From Streptomyces uncialis (lineage in GTDB: Bacteria; Actinomycetota; Actinomycetes; Streptomycetales; Streptomycetaceae), in contig NZ_CP109583.1 of assembly GCF_036250755.1 (NCBI RefSeq), positions 1,736,001-1,800,000 of the forward strand: 64,000 bases of DNA, given 5' to 3'. The notes under the pieces were generated by a model, which saw only the letters and a program-made list of their open reading frames with translations, was not told the origin of the DNA and searched no databases. This document shows positions 34,720 to 43,697 of this stretch, one piece after another; the first letter of the stretch is position 1, and the number at the start of each line of letters is the position of its first letter. The translations under genes and the position numbers were made by a program.

Positions 34720-36765
34720 ATGAGAGGCAAACGTCGACGGACCGCGCAGGCGGCCCGCCGGGTCGGCGGGGTGACCGCCGCGTGCTGTGTGCTGGGGGCG
34801 GGGTTCTCGATGCTCACCCCGCTGGGCCCGGCGAACGCGGCCGAGGTCGTGCCGTCCCCCGCGGACAGCGCCACCGGAACGGTCACGACCGGCCCCGGTA
34901 CGGCGACCGGGGACGCGGCGGCCGGAACCGGCCCGGAGGCCGACCGCGCGGCGGCGCCTCCGTCCGGTGCGGAGGGGAACGTACCGGGCGCGGCGGGGGC
35001 TACGGGCGGGGCCGGTGCGACTGGGGCTACCAGTGCGGCCGGTGCTGACGGTGCTGACGGTGCTGACGGTGCTGACGGTGCTGACGGCTCACGGACCGGC
35101 CTGGTCGGCGCGACCGGGGCAGCCGACGGTACGGGTGGGGCAAGTGGGGGCGGGCCGATCGACGACGCGTCGTCAGACGCGGCGCGGGGCACGGCCCTCG
35201 CGGGGACGGAAGCGGGTACGGGGACGACAGCGAGCGCGGGGACCACGGAGTCACCCGCACCTCCCGTGACCGGAGGACCCGGTGCCGGACACCGCGTCAT
35301 CGCCCAGGACGGGCCCGACGTACGGACCGCACCGGCTCCGGCCCCCGCACCCACCTACGCCGACAGCACCGCACCAGCGCCCGGCGCCACCCCCACGCCG
35401 GACGCACGCCCCGCGCCCTCGCGCTCCGGCGCACCCACCACGTCCGCCCCGGCCGCGCCCCCCACGCCCACCCCCGCGCCCCCGACGCTGACACCCACAC
35501 CGACAGCCACAGCCACAGCGACACCGACGGCACCGGCCTCCCCCACCGCACCACCCACCGGCACCGCCACCCCCACGCCCTCGGAAACCGCCCTGGGGAC
35601 CCCCGAATCCGGCGCCCCCGGCCCCGGCCCCGCACCCGCGCGCGCCGACCTCGCGCTCAGCTCCGAGTTCGTGCCGCGTGCGGCCACGCACCGGCTGGCC
35701 GCCGAGGGCGACGGGCTCACCCACACCTACCGGCTCACGGCGATCAACCACGGACCGGCGCGCGCGGTCGACGTGGTCGTCACCGATGAACTGCCCGCCG
35801 CCCTGGAGTACGTCTCCGGGCCGCGCGACTGCGCGGCCCGGGGCCGTACCGTCACCTGCGGGCCGCTCGCCGCGCTCAGGGCGGGCGAGTCGTACTCCTG
35901 GCTGATCACCGTCCGGCTGTCCCCCGGGTACACCGGCGACGGCTCCGACATCACCAACATCGCCGCCGTGTCCTCCGGTACACCCGACCCGGACCACGGG
36001 AACAACCAGGTGTCGCTGGGCGGTCTGGGCGGTGTCCCGCCGGGCGTGGGCATCGCGGACCTCTCGCTCGGCAAGGCCGCCGTCCTTCCCGAAGGACGGT
36101 CCTGGGTGGTGCCCGGCGACACCTTCACGTACCGCGTCGAGGTACGCAACCAGGGCCCGGGGACGGCCCGGGACGTCAAGGTCACCGATCCGCTGCCCCG
36201 GGTCCTGAGCTTCGTCTCCTCACCGGACGGCTGCGCGGTGTCCGGCCCCACCCGGCAACTGGTGACATGTCCGTCGCTGGAGCGGCTCCCGGCCGGGGAG
36301 CACGCGGTGTACCGGATCGTCGTACGGGCGCTGGACGAGACCACCCTGCGCGGCGGGTCGGGCGGCGGCGGGCACGGCGGCCATCAGCACCAGGGCTGCG
36401 AGATCGAGAACCTCGCCACGGTGACCTCCTCCACCCGGGACCCGGACCCGGCCGACAACACCAACCCGCCCGGCACCACCGGCCCCGGCGGCGGCCCCCT
36501 GTACCTCAAGCACCCGGGAGGCAAGCCCAGCCCGCACCCGACCCGGCCGCCCACCCCGCGTCCCACTCCGCACCCCACCCGCCCCGGCGACGGGCACGGG
36601 CCGGGCCACGGACACGATCACGGGCACGGGAAGCCGGGCGGCGGCCGTCCGCACCTCGCGGACTCCGGCCGGGAGGTTCCCGGCTGGCTGCCCTGGTCCG
36701 CGGGCGCGGCGCTGACCACGGGCGGTCTCCTGGTGTTCCTCGCCCGCCGCCGGGACGGCTCGTGA
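34720..36765 (+). CDS. DUF11-domain surface protein with sortase-like C-terminal anchor
   Basis: A 681-residue exported protein. A basic N-terminus and hydrophobic core ending in NAA (about 40) form a signal peptide. A Thr/Gly/Ala then Pro/Thr/Ala-rich stalk (about 42-305) includes five repeats of GADGAD type and Pro-Thr runs. Two DUF11 beta-sandwich modules follow (about 308-440 and 447-590), the second interrupted by a Gly/His loop (GGSGGGGHGGHQHQG). A PTP/GHGH-rich wall-spanning region leads to LADSGRE, a hydrophobic segment and ARRRDGS, the layout of a sortase substrate. Actinobacterial sortase E prefers LAxTG; here it is LADSG. The ATG follows GGAAGG. It is probably a wall-anchored adhesive or structural stalk. 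Confidence 0.85.
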   Translation: MRGKRRRTAQAARRVGGVTAACCVLGAGFSMLTPLGPANAAEVVPSPADSATGTVTTGPGTATGDAAAGTGPEADRAAAPPSGAEGNVPGAAGATGGAGATGATSAAGADGADGADGADGADGSRTGLVGATGAADGTGGASGGGPIDDASSDAARGTALAGTEAGTGTTASAGTTESPAPPVTGGPGAGHRVIAQDGPDVRTAPAPAPAPTYADSTAPAPGATPTPDARPAPSRSGAPTTSAPAAPPTPTPAPPTLTPTPTATATATPTAPASPTAPPTGTATPTPSETALGTPESGAPGPGPAPARADLALSSEFVPRAATHRLAAEGDGLTHTYRLTAINHGPARAVDVVVTDELPAALEYVSGPRDCAARGRTVTCGPLAALRAGESYSWLITVRLSPGYTGDGSDITNIAAVSSGTPDPDHGNNQVSLGGLGGVPPGVGIADLSLGKAAVLPEGRSWVVPGDTFTYRVEVRNQGPGTARDVKVTDPLPRVLSFVSSPDGCAVSGPTRQLVTCPSLERLPAGEHAVYRIVVRALDETTLRGGSGGGGHGGHQHQGCEIENLATVTSSTRDPDPADNTNPPGTTGPGGGPLYLKHPGGKPSPHPTRPPTPRPTPHPTRPGDGHGPGHGHDHGHGKPGGGRPHLADSGREVPGWLPWSAGAALTTGGLLVFLARRRDGS

Positions 36766-36848
36766 TCCACGACGACTCATTGATGCGCGACGGCTCGTGA
36801 CCCACGACCGCGCCTGACCAGGACGGCGCCCGGCCCCCGCACGGTCCC

Positions 36849-36926
36849 GGCCGGGCGATCCGGCCGGGCGATCCGGCCGGGCGATCCGGCCGGGCGATCC
36901 GGCCGGGCGATCCGGCCGGGCGATCC
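36849..36926. repeat. Six perfect tandem copies of a 13-bp unit
   Basis: The unit GGCCGGGCGATCC is repeated six times without mismatch (78 bp) and followed by a partial copy. Copy number should vary easily by slippage. The region is intergenic, so changes would alter spacing rather than reading frame. Confidence 0.92.
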
Positions 36927-37006
36927 GGCCGGGCGCCGCCCCACCGGCACCCGGCCACCCCGGCACCCGGCCACCCCGAAGCCCCCCGCGCACCACGAAC
37001 ACCACA

Positions 37007-37060
37007 CACCCGCACCCGCACCCGCACCCGCACCCGCACCCGCACCCGCACCCGCACCCG
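37007..37060. repeat. (CACCCG)9 hexanucleotide array
   Basis: Nine perfect copies of CACCCG end about 25 bp before the next gene start. This is a simple-sequence locus close to the ribosome-binding region of the second DUF11 gene and could act as a phase-variable spacer. Confidence 0.92.
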
Positions 37061-37085
37061 CACCAGAGAACGAGGCTCCGCGGAA

Positions 37086-39215
37086 ATGAGATCCCCCCTG
37101 GGCCCGGTCCGCGCCAGGACCCGCCGCGCCCGTCCGAGGTTCTTGCTCGCCGTACTGTGCGGGCTGCTGCTCTGTCCGGCGCTGACCGCCGCGGCGAGCG
37201 GCGACGGCGGGTCGCCCCCGCAGCGTGCCGCGGAGCGCGGCGCACAGCCCCGCGCGCTGAGCTTCCCCGTCCATGAACCGTTCGACGGGGCGGCCGGGAA
37301 CCTCGGCTCGCTCACCGGTACGGCGAGTTATGTGAGCGACGGCTGGCTGCGGCTCACCAGCGCCGCCGGCAATCAGGCCGGGGGCTGGCAGATGAACGAC
37401 TCGTTCTCCACGGGTCTCGGGATCGTCGCCGAGTTCACCTACGCCTCCTACGGCGGCACCGCGTTCGACGGCAGACGCGGCGACGGCATCGCGTTCTTCC
37501 TCTCGGACGGCGGCGCCGCCAACGGCACCGGCGCCCCGGGCGGCGCGCTGGGCTACGCCTGTTCCGGGAACCCCTGCACCCGGGCCGGGGTGCCCGGCGC
37601 GTTCCTCGGCATCGGGATCGACGAGTTCGGCAACTTCTCGTCGGGGCTGGTCGGCAACGGCGGGCCGGGCAGCCAGGCCAACCGGATCGTGCTGCGCGGC
37701 GGCGGCAACGGCAACACCGGCTACCGCTTCGGCACCTCCGTGATGGGCCCCGGCAACACCGTGGAGACCACGGGTCGGGGCGACTACCGGACGGTCCGGG
37801 TCAGTCTGGTGCCGCGCTCGGGCAGGCTGCTGGTGTCGGTCTGGTCCGACACCGGACCGGGCACCGCCCTGAACCGGATCATCACGGACAGCGACGTGAG
37901 CGCCATCGCCAACCAGCCCGCGCTGCCCTCCACCCTGAAGGTCGGGTTCTCGGCGGGGACCGGCGGCGCCACCAACATCCATGAGATCGGCGACCTCAAG
38001 ATCAATGTCCCGGCGGACCTGTCGGTCACCAAGACCGCGGACCGGACCACCGTCCCCGCGGGCGGCGGCCCGGTGACGTACACGGTCCGGGTCGCCAACA
38101 GCGACGCCAACGACGTGACGGGCGCGCAGATCCGCGACACGGTCCCCGGGCTGACCGGCGTGACCTGGACATGCGCGGCGACCACGGGCAGCGCCTGCGG
38201 GCAGGCGTCCGGCAGCGGGAACACCCTGGCGACCACCGCCGATCTGCTGCGCGGCGGCTCCGCGACGTACACGATCACCGGAACGGCACCCGCGCAGCCC
38301 GCCACGCTCGTCAACACCGTGACGGTGACACCGCCGGGCAACCGCTCCGACACCGACGCGTCCAACAACTCCGCGAGCGTGACCACGACGGTCACCGCGC
38401 TCGCCGATGTCTCCGCGGCCAAGTCGGGGGTCGGCTCCGGCCCGGTGACCCCGGGCCAGGAGTTCGACTACCGGGTCACGGCGACGAACAGCGGCCCCTC
38501 GGACACGTCGGACGTCGCGATGACCGACACCCTGCCCGCCGGTCTCACCTTCGTCTCGTCCACCGACGGCTGCACCGCGAGCGGGCTGACGGTGACCTGC
38601 CCGGCCCGGGCCACGCTGCCCGCCGGGCGGTCCTCCTCCTGGGTGTTCCGGGTGCGGCTCGACCCCGCGTACACCGGTGACGGCTCCGCCCTGCGCAACA
38701 CCGCGACGCTCACCCACGCCGTGTCCGACCCGAATCCGGCCAACAACACCAGCGCCGCCGCTCTCCCGCCCGGCGGGGTCACCGCCCCCAGGGCCGATCT
38801 GCGGACGGTGAAGCGGGCCGTGGGCGCGACGCCCGTGGCACCGGGCCGGACCTTCGATTACGAGGTCACGGTCACCAACGGCGGCCCGTCCGTGGCCCGT
38901 CAGGTCACGCTCACCGACCCGCTGCCGGACGCCCTGTCATTCGACTCGTCCACCGGCGCGTGCACGGCGGCCGGCCGGAACGTGACCTGCGGCCCGGTCG
39001 CGGCCCTCGCCCCCGGCGCCTCGGTGACCTGGACGTTCCGGGTGCTGCTCGACCCCGGTTACGACGGTGACGGCACCGGGCTCCGCAACACGGCGACCGT
39101 CTCGTCCGCCACCGACGACCCCGATCCGTCCAACAACAGCGGCTCCGCCGGTCCGCCGGGCGGCCGGACCGCCCGGCCGACCGCCGATCTGGTCCTCACC
39201 AAGCAGGCGAGCTGA
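37086..39215 (+). CDS. Secreted lectin-like/DUF11 repeat protein
   Basis: A 709-residue exported protein. The signal peptide (1 to about 38; FLLAVLCGLLLCPALTAAAS) is followed by an L-type-lectin-like beta sandwich (about 58-310; HEPFDGAAGNLGSLTG; GDGIAFFLSDG; GIGIDEFGNFSSG), then three DUF11 modules (about 313-435, 437-565, 568-695). Each module starts with ADxxxxK and contains GPS...VTDTLP and a GDG(S/T)xLRNTATV strand. The protein stops after PTADLVLTKQAS, the first strand of what would be a fourth module. There is no wall anchor or membrane segment, so it is secreted or held non-covalently. The lectin-like module suggests carbohydrate binding. Confidence 0.85.
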   Translation: MRSPLGPVRARTRRARPRFLLAVLCGLLLCPALTAAASGDGGSPPQRAAERGAQPRALSFPVHEPFDGAAGNLGSLTGTASYVSDGWLRLTSAAGNQAGGWQMNDSFSTGLGIVAEFTYASYGGTAFDGRRGDGIAFFLSDGGAANGTGAPGGALGYACSGNPCTRAGVPGAFLGIGIDEFGNFSSGLVGNGGPGSQANRIVLRGGGNGNTGYRFGTSVMGPGNTVETTGRGDYRTVRVSLVPRSGRLLVSVWSDTGPGTALNRIITDSDVSAIANQPALPSTLKVGFSAGTGGATNIHEIGDLKINVPADLSVTKTADRTTVPAGGGPVTYTVRVANSDANDVTGAQIRDTVPGLTGVTWTCAATTGSACGQASGSGNTLATTADLLRGGSATYTITGTAPAQPATLVNTVTVTPPGNRSDTDASNNSASVTTTVTALADVSAAKSGVGSGPVTPGQEFDYRVTATNSGPSDTSDVAMTDTLPAGLTFVSSTDGCTASGLTVTCPARATLPAGRSSSWVFRVRLDPAYTGDGSALRNTATLTHAVSDPNPANNTSAAALPPGGVTAPRADLRTVKRAVGATPVAPGRTFDYEVTVTNGGPSVARQVTLTDPLPDALSFDSSTGACTAAGRNVTCGPVAALAPGASVTWTFRVLLDPGYDGDGTGLRNTATVSSATDDPDPSNNSGSAGPPGGRTARPTADLVLTKQAS

Positions 39216-39435
39216 GCCCGGCACGGGCCCGCCGCCCGTTTCCGCCGCCCTGCCCGCAGGGCCCGCCCCGACCGCCGCCGCCCGCCCCGTACGGGCCACC
39301 CCGGGCACAGCCGCCCTCCCCGCAGGGGCCGCCCAGGCCACCGTGTCCCGTCCGCGGGCCCCGCTCCGGCGCCCGCTCCCCCGATCCGTGCCGCACAGCC
39401 CCTGTGAGGCCCGAGCATGAACGGAAACCGATGCG

Positions 39436-41553
39436 ATGAGACCGAAGAGACGTGCCGGGCGCCGCCGTCCCGTGCTGCGCGGCGCGGTCGCCACGCTGGC
39501 CTGCGCGGCCGTGCTGTGCGCGGGCGCCGGGCCCGCGAGCGCGCTGGCTCCGCTGACGCCCGCGCAGGTGGTGACACAGCTCGGCCGGGCGCCGGGCCTC
39601 CGTGCGGACACCCCGCCCGGCGGCCTGGTCACCTACACGCTGACCGCCCGTAACAACGGCCCTTCGGTGGCCCGTGACGTCATCGCGACGGACACCCTGC
39701 CGGAGGGCCTGGAGTTCGTGTCGTCGGCGGACGGCTGCACCGCGTCCGGTGGCACGGTCACCTGCGGCCCGGAGCCGGAACTGCTGGTCGGCGAGACGAA
39801 GTCGTGGACGTTCGTGGTCCGGCTCAGCCCGTCCTACCAGGGCGACGGCACGGACCTCGGGAACACGGCGACCGGTACCTCCGAGGCGGAGGACCCGGAC
39901 CCCGGCAACAACACCACCGACCCGGTCACCCCGGTCGGCCCCTTCGACCCGGTGTCGGACCTGAACACCGTGAAGACGGCGCTCGGGAGCGGACCGGTGG
40001 TGCCCGGTGAGGAGTTCGGCTACCGGATCACCACGGAGAACACCGGTCCGTCCGACGCGCGCAATGTCACCGCCACCGACACCCTGCCGCAGGGGATCAC
40101 CTTCGTCTCCTCGCCCGACCCGTGCGTGGCGGCCGGACAGCGGGTGACCTGCGGGCCGCGGGCCCGGCTCGCGCCCGGCGCGAGCGTGTCATGGGCGTTC
40201 CGGGTCAGACTGAGCGACGCGTACAGCGGCGACGGCTCCGATCTGCGGAACACCGCCACCTCCACGTCCGACTCGACGGACCCGAACCCGGAGGACAACA
40301 CCTCGCCGCCGGTCCTGCCGCCGGGCGGGGTCACCGGTCCGCAGGCCGATCTGTGGACCACCAAACAGCCCTCGACCACGGCACCCGTCTCCCCCGGTGA
40401 GACCTTCGGGTACACGGTCACCGTGACCAACGACGGTCCTTCGCGGGCGCTGGACGCCCGGGTCACCGACACGCTGCCGGCCCCGCTGGCGTTCGTGTCG
40501 TCGCCCGACGGCTGCACGGCGACCGCGCAGACCGTCTCCTGCGGTCCGCAGCCGGTACTCGCCCCGGGCGCGTCGAAGACCTGGCGGTTCACGGTACGGC
40601 TGGACGAGGCGTACCGGGGTGACGGCTCCGACATCGCCAACACCGCCACCGTGTCCTCCGACACCGACGACCCGGTGCCCGGCAACAACACCAGTCCCCC
40701 GGCGGGGCTCCCCGGCAGCACGGTCAACCAGCCGTACGCGGATCTCGCGGTGACGAAGGAGGCGGTCGGCACGACGGCACCGGTCCCCGGCCGGACGTTC
40801 GACTACCGCATCCGGATCACCAACAACGGCCCGTCGGCCGACGCGTTCAACGTACGGCTCGCCGACGAGCTGCCGACGGGGCTGACGTATGTGTCGTCCT
40901 CGCCGAGCGGCTGCACCGTCTCGGGCCAGGCGGTGTCCTGCCGCCGCGCCGGCCCACTGCGGGTCGGTGAGACGGCCGAGTACGTGCTGACCGTCCGGGT
41001 GGACCCTGCGTACAAGGGCGACGGCAGCGATCTGCTGAACACCGCGAAGGTCACGGCCGACAACATCGACCCGGCCTCGGAGAACGACACCGACACGGCG
41101 ACCGTGCCGGGCGGTCAGGTCGCGGCGCCCTCCGCGGACCTCGGGATCGTCAAGCGTCCGGTGACGAGTACGCCGATCGCGCCCGGCGAGATGTTCGACT
41201 ACGAGGTCACCGTCACCAACAACGGACCGTCGCAGGCCGAGCAGATCACGGTCACCGACGCGCTGCCGACCGCGCTCGGGTTCGTCTCGTCGGAGGACGA
41301 CTGCGAGTCCGGTGACACGGTGGTCTGCGGTCCGCTCGCGACCCTGGCCCCCGGGGCCTCGGTGACCTGGGTGTTCCGGGTGAAGCTGGATCCGCGGTAC
41401 ACGGGTGACGGCTCCGACATCCGCAACACGGCGCGGGTCGGGGCACTGACCCAGGACCCCGTACCGGGCAACGACTCCAGCACGACCGGTACCCCCGGCG
41501 GCTCGGTGAAGAGGCCGACGGCGGACCTGGAGGTGACGAAGGAGACGCCGTAG
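39436..41553 (+). CDS. Secreted DUF11 repeat protein (five modules)
   Basis: A 705-residue exported protein: a signal peptide (1 to about 36) and five DUF11 modules of about 130 residues with no other domain. Modules repeat the scheme ADL..K, TNNGPS, TDTLP, FVSS..C, VTCGP, GDGSD(I/L)NTATV and DP.PGNN. The last module is followed only by RPTADLEVTKETP, the opening strand of a missing sixth. No anchor is present. Module-to-module DNA similarity is high, so recombination between modules could change length. ATG 39436 is preceded by GGAAAC; an out-of-frame ATG lies five bases earlier. It probably forms a fibre-like extracellular component with the two preceding proteins. Confidence 0.85.
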   Translation: MRPKRRAGRRRPVLRGAVATLACAAVLCAGAGPASALAPLTPAQVVTQLGRAPGLRADTPPGGLVTYTLTARNNGPSVARDVIATDTLPEGLEFVSSADGCTASGGTVTCGPEPELLVGETKSWTFVVRLSPSYQGDGTDLGNTATGTSEAEDPDPGNNTTDPVTPVGPFDPVSDLNTVKTALGSGPVVPGEEFGYRITTENTGPSDARNVTATDTLPQGITFVSSPDPCVAAGQRVTCGPRARLAPGASVSWAFRVRLSDAYSGDGSDLRNTATSTSDSTDPNPEDNTSPPVLPPGGVTGPQADLWTTKQPSTTAPVSPGETFGYTVTVTNDGPSRALDARVTDTLPAPLAFVSSPDGCTATAQTVSCGPQPVLAPGASKTWRFTVRLDEAYRGDGSDIANTATVSSDTDDPVPGNNTSPPAGLPGSTVNQPYADLAVTKEAVGTTAPVPGRTFDYRIRITNNGPSADAFNVRLADELPTGLTYVSSSPSGCTVSGQAVSCRRAGPLRVGETAEYVLTVRVDPAYKGDGSDLLNTAKVTADNIDPASENDTDTATVPGGQVAAPSADLGIVKRPVTSTPIAPGEMFDYEVTVTNNGPSQAEQITVTDALPTALGFVSSEDDCESGDTVVCGPLATLAPGASVTWVFRVKLDPRYTGDGSDIRNTARVGALTQDPVPGNDSSTTGTPGGSVKRPTADLEVTKETP

Positions 41554-41573
41554 CGCCACGGCACCAGGAGAAC

Positions 41574-41604
41574 GGGGCGGGCCCGCGGCACACGGGCCCG
41601 CCCC
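41574..41604. terminator. Bidirectional terminator hairpin
   Basis: GGGGCGGGCCCG (41574-41585), a 7-base loop and CGGGCCCGCCCC (41593-41604) make a perfect 12-bp stem between the convergent DUF11 and FabH genes. There is no T-run, as is common for Streptomyces terminators. Confidence 0.8.
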
Positions 41605-41648
41605 GGCACGTTCACCGGGTCACGCCGTGCGGCGGACCGTCGCCGGGA

Positions 41649-42596
41649 TCAGGGGCAGCGCACGACCTGTCCGGCGTAGGACAGATTGCCGCCGAAGCCG
41701 AAGAGCAGCACGGGCGCGCCGGAGGTGATCTCCCCGCGCTCGACCAGCTTGGAGAACGCGAGCGGGATGCTGGCGGCGGAGGTGTTGCCGGAGTCGACGA
41801 CGTCCTTGGCGACGACCGCGTTCACCGCGCCGATCTTCTCGGCGAGCGGCTCGATGATCCGCAGATTGGCCTGGTGGAGCACGACGGCCGCGAGGTCCGC
41901 GGGGCTGAGCCCGGCGCGTTCGCAGGCCTCCCGGGCGAGCGGGGGCAGCCGGGTGGTGGCCCAGCGGTAGACGCTCTGGCCCTCCTGCGCGAAGACCGGC
42001 GGGGTCCCCTCGATACGCACCGCGTGCCCCATCTCGGGCACCGAACCCCACAGCACGGGGCCGATCCCGGCCTCCTGGCCCGGCTCGCACGCCTCGACCA
42101 CGGCCGCGCCCGCGCCGTCACCGAGCAGCACACAGGTGGTGCGGTCGGTCCAGTCGGCGATCTGGGTCATCTTGTCGGCGCCGATGACCAGCGCCCGGGT
42201 GGCGGCGCCCGCGCGGACGGTGTGATCGGCGGTGGCCAGGGCGTGGGTGAACCCCGCGCACACGACGTTCAGGTCGAGGGTCGCCGGGCTGGGCATCCCG
42301 AGCCGGGCGGCGACCCGGGCGGCCATGTTCGGGGACCGGTCGATCGCGGTGGAGGTCGCGACGACGACCAGGTCTATCGCGGCCGGGTCGAGTCCGGCCG
42401 CGGCGAGGGCCTTGGCGGCGGCGTGCGAGGCGAGGTCCTCCACCGGCTCGTCGTCCCCGGCGATGTGCCGGGTACGGATACCGACGCGGGACCTGATCCA
42501 CTCGTCGCTGGTGTCGACCATCCCCGCCAGGTCCTCGTTGGTGAGGACTCCGGCGGGCTGGTAGTGGCCTAGCGCGGTGATGCGCGTGCCGGACAT
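41649..42596 (-). CDS. 3-oxoacyl-ACP synthase III (FabH family)
   Basis: A 315-residue thiolase-fold ketosynthase III. The catalytic triad is complete: Cys113 (NVVCAGFTHAL), His241 (VVLHQANLRI) and Asn271 (DSGNTSAASIP). Such enzymes condense acyl-CoA starters with malonyl-ACP to begin fatty acid or polyketide chains, or act as acyltransferases. It stands alone, without ACP, FabD or other synthase genes, so it is not the housekeeping fatty-acid fabH and may prime a secondary product or transfer acyl groups. The gene is isolated between a terminator and a divergent fdhD-type gene. Confidence 0.92.
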   Translation of the reverse strand: MSGTRITALGHYQPAGVLTNEDLAGMVDTSDEWIRSRVGIRTRHIAGDDEPVEDLASHAAAKALAAAGLDPAAIDLVVVATSTAIDRSPNMAARVAARLGMPSPATLDLNVVCAGFTHALATADHTVRAGAATRALVIGADKMTQIADWTDRTTCVLLGDGAGAAVVEACEPGQEAGIGPVLWGSVPEMGHAVRIEGTPPVFAQEGQSVYRWATTRLPPLAREACERAGLSPADLAAVVLHQANLRIIEPLAEKIGAVNAVVAKDVVDSGNTSAASIPLAFSKLVERGEITSGAPVLLFGFGGNLSYAGQVVRCP

Positions 42597-42860
42597 GGGG
42601 GTCCCCCTTGGTACCGGGTGAGATCACGGATCTGCCAGTCTGCTCAGCGACCCGCCAGTACGAGGGAGTGTAAAGCGACAGGATTCGGGCGCGGGCGTTG
42701 TTGGCTCCGCCCATGATCGCAGGCCGACCGCCGGCCGCCGCACGCGCCCCCGCCGTCCCACCGGTCGTCCACGGTGTTCCCGGGCACCGCACAATGGGCC
42801 CGTGCGGGTGCCCTCGGGCCCTCGCCGGACACCACACGCACAGAACCGGGACGGACGACC

Positions 42861-43697
42861 ATGGGACGTGTCACCGAGCGCCGCCGGATCGTCCGGATCA
42901 GGGACGGCAGGGCGGAGACCCGCGCGGACACGCTGGTCGCGGAGGAGCCGCTGGAGATCCGGCTGAACGGCAAACCGCTGGCGATCACCATGCGCACCCC
43001 GGGCGACGACTTCGCGCTCGCGGCGGGCTTCCTGGTCAGCGAGGGGGTCGTCGGGGCGGCGGAGGAGGTCGCCGGGATCGCGTACTGCGCGGGCGCGACG
43101 GCGGACGGCGGCAACACGTACAACGTCGTGGACGTGCGGCTGGCCCCCGGGGTCGAGGTGCCGGACATCACACTGGAGCGGAACGTCTACACCACGTCGT
43201 CCTGCGGGCTGTGCGGCAAGGCGAGCCTGGACGCGGTGCGGACCACCACCCGGTGGCCGGTCGCGGACGAGCCGCCGCTGCGGCTGGCGCCGGAGCTGCT
43301 GTCGGCGCTGCCCGACCGGCTGCGGGCCGCGCAGCAGGTGTTCGACCGGACGGGCGGACTGCACGCGGCGGCGCTGTTCGACGAGCACGGGGAGCTGCTG
43401 GACGTCCGCGAGGACGTGGGACGGCACAACGCGGTCGACAAGGTGGTGGGCCGTGCCCTGCGGTCCGGGCGGCTGCCGCTGTCCCGGGGCGTGCTGCTGG
43501 TGTCGGGGCGGGCCTCGTTCGAGCTGGTGCAGAAGTGTGCGATGGCGGGGGTGCCGGTGCTGGCGGCCGTGTCGGCGCCGTCGTCGCTGGCGGTGGACCT
43601 CGCGGCCGAGACGGGCATCACCCTCGTAGGCTTCCTCCGCGGCCCGAACATGAACATCTACGCGAACCCCGACCGAGTCGCCCTCCCCTCCCCCTGA
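42861..43697 (+). CDS. fdhD: Formate dehydrogenase accessory sulfurtransferase FdhD
   Basis: A 278-residue FdhD. It moves sulfur from a cysteine desulfurase to the molybdenum cofactor of formate dehydrogenase, through the conserved cysteines in TTSSCGLCGK (C115, C118). Other family features are EEPLEIRLNGKPL, GDDFALAAGFLVSEG, DVREDVGRHNAVDK and LVSGRASFELVQK, all present. No formate dehydrogenase gene is in the window. The ATG at 42861 was chosen over an earlier in-frame start because the conserved family N-terminus begins here. It is divergent from the FabH gene. Confidence 0.94.
   Translation: MGRVTERRRIVRIRDGRAETRADTLVAEEPLEIRLNGKPLAITMRTPGDDFALAAGFLVSEGVVGAAEEVAGIAYCAGATADGGNTYNVVDVRLAPGVEVPDITLERNVYTTSSCGLCGKASLDAVRTTTRWPVADEPPLRLAPELLSALPDRLRAAQQVFDRTGGLHAAALFDEHGELLDVREDVGRHNAVDKVVGRALRSGRLPLSRGVLLVSGRASFELVQKCAMAGVPVLAAVSAPSSLAVDLAAETGITLVGFLRGPNMNIYANPDRVALPSP

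Larger units (their letters stand above)
36766..37085. other. Repeat-filled intergenic region between DUF11 genes
   Basis: A 320-bp gap containing a 13-bp VNTR and a hexanucleotide array (separate entries) plus two CACCCGGCCACCC repeats. No gene is seen. Repeat arrays sit directly before the next gene and may affect its expression. Confidence 0.6.

Noticed and set aside
36849..36926. Coding repeats extending the first DUF11 protein
   Set aside because: The gene stops at 36765 and the 13-bp unit would change frame with each copy.
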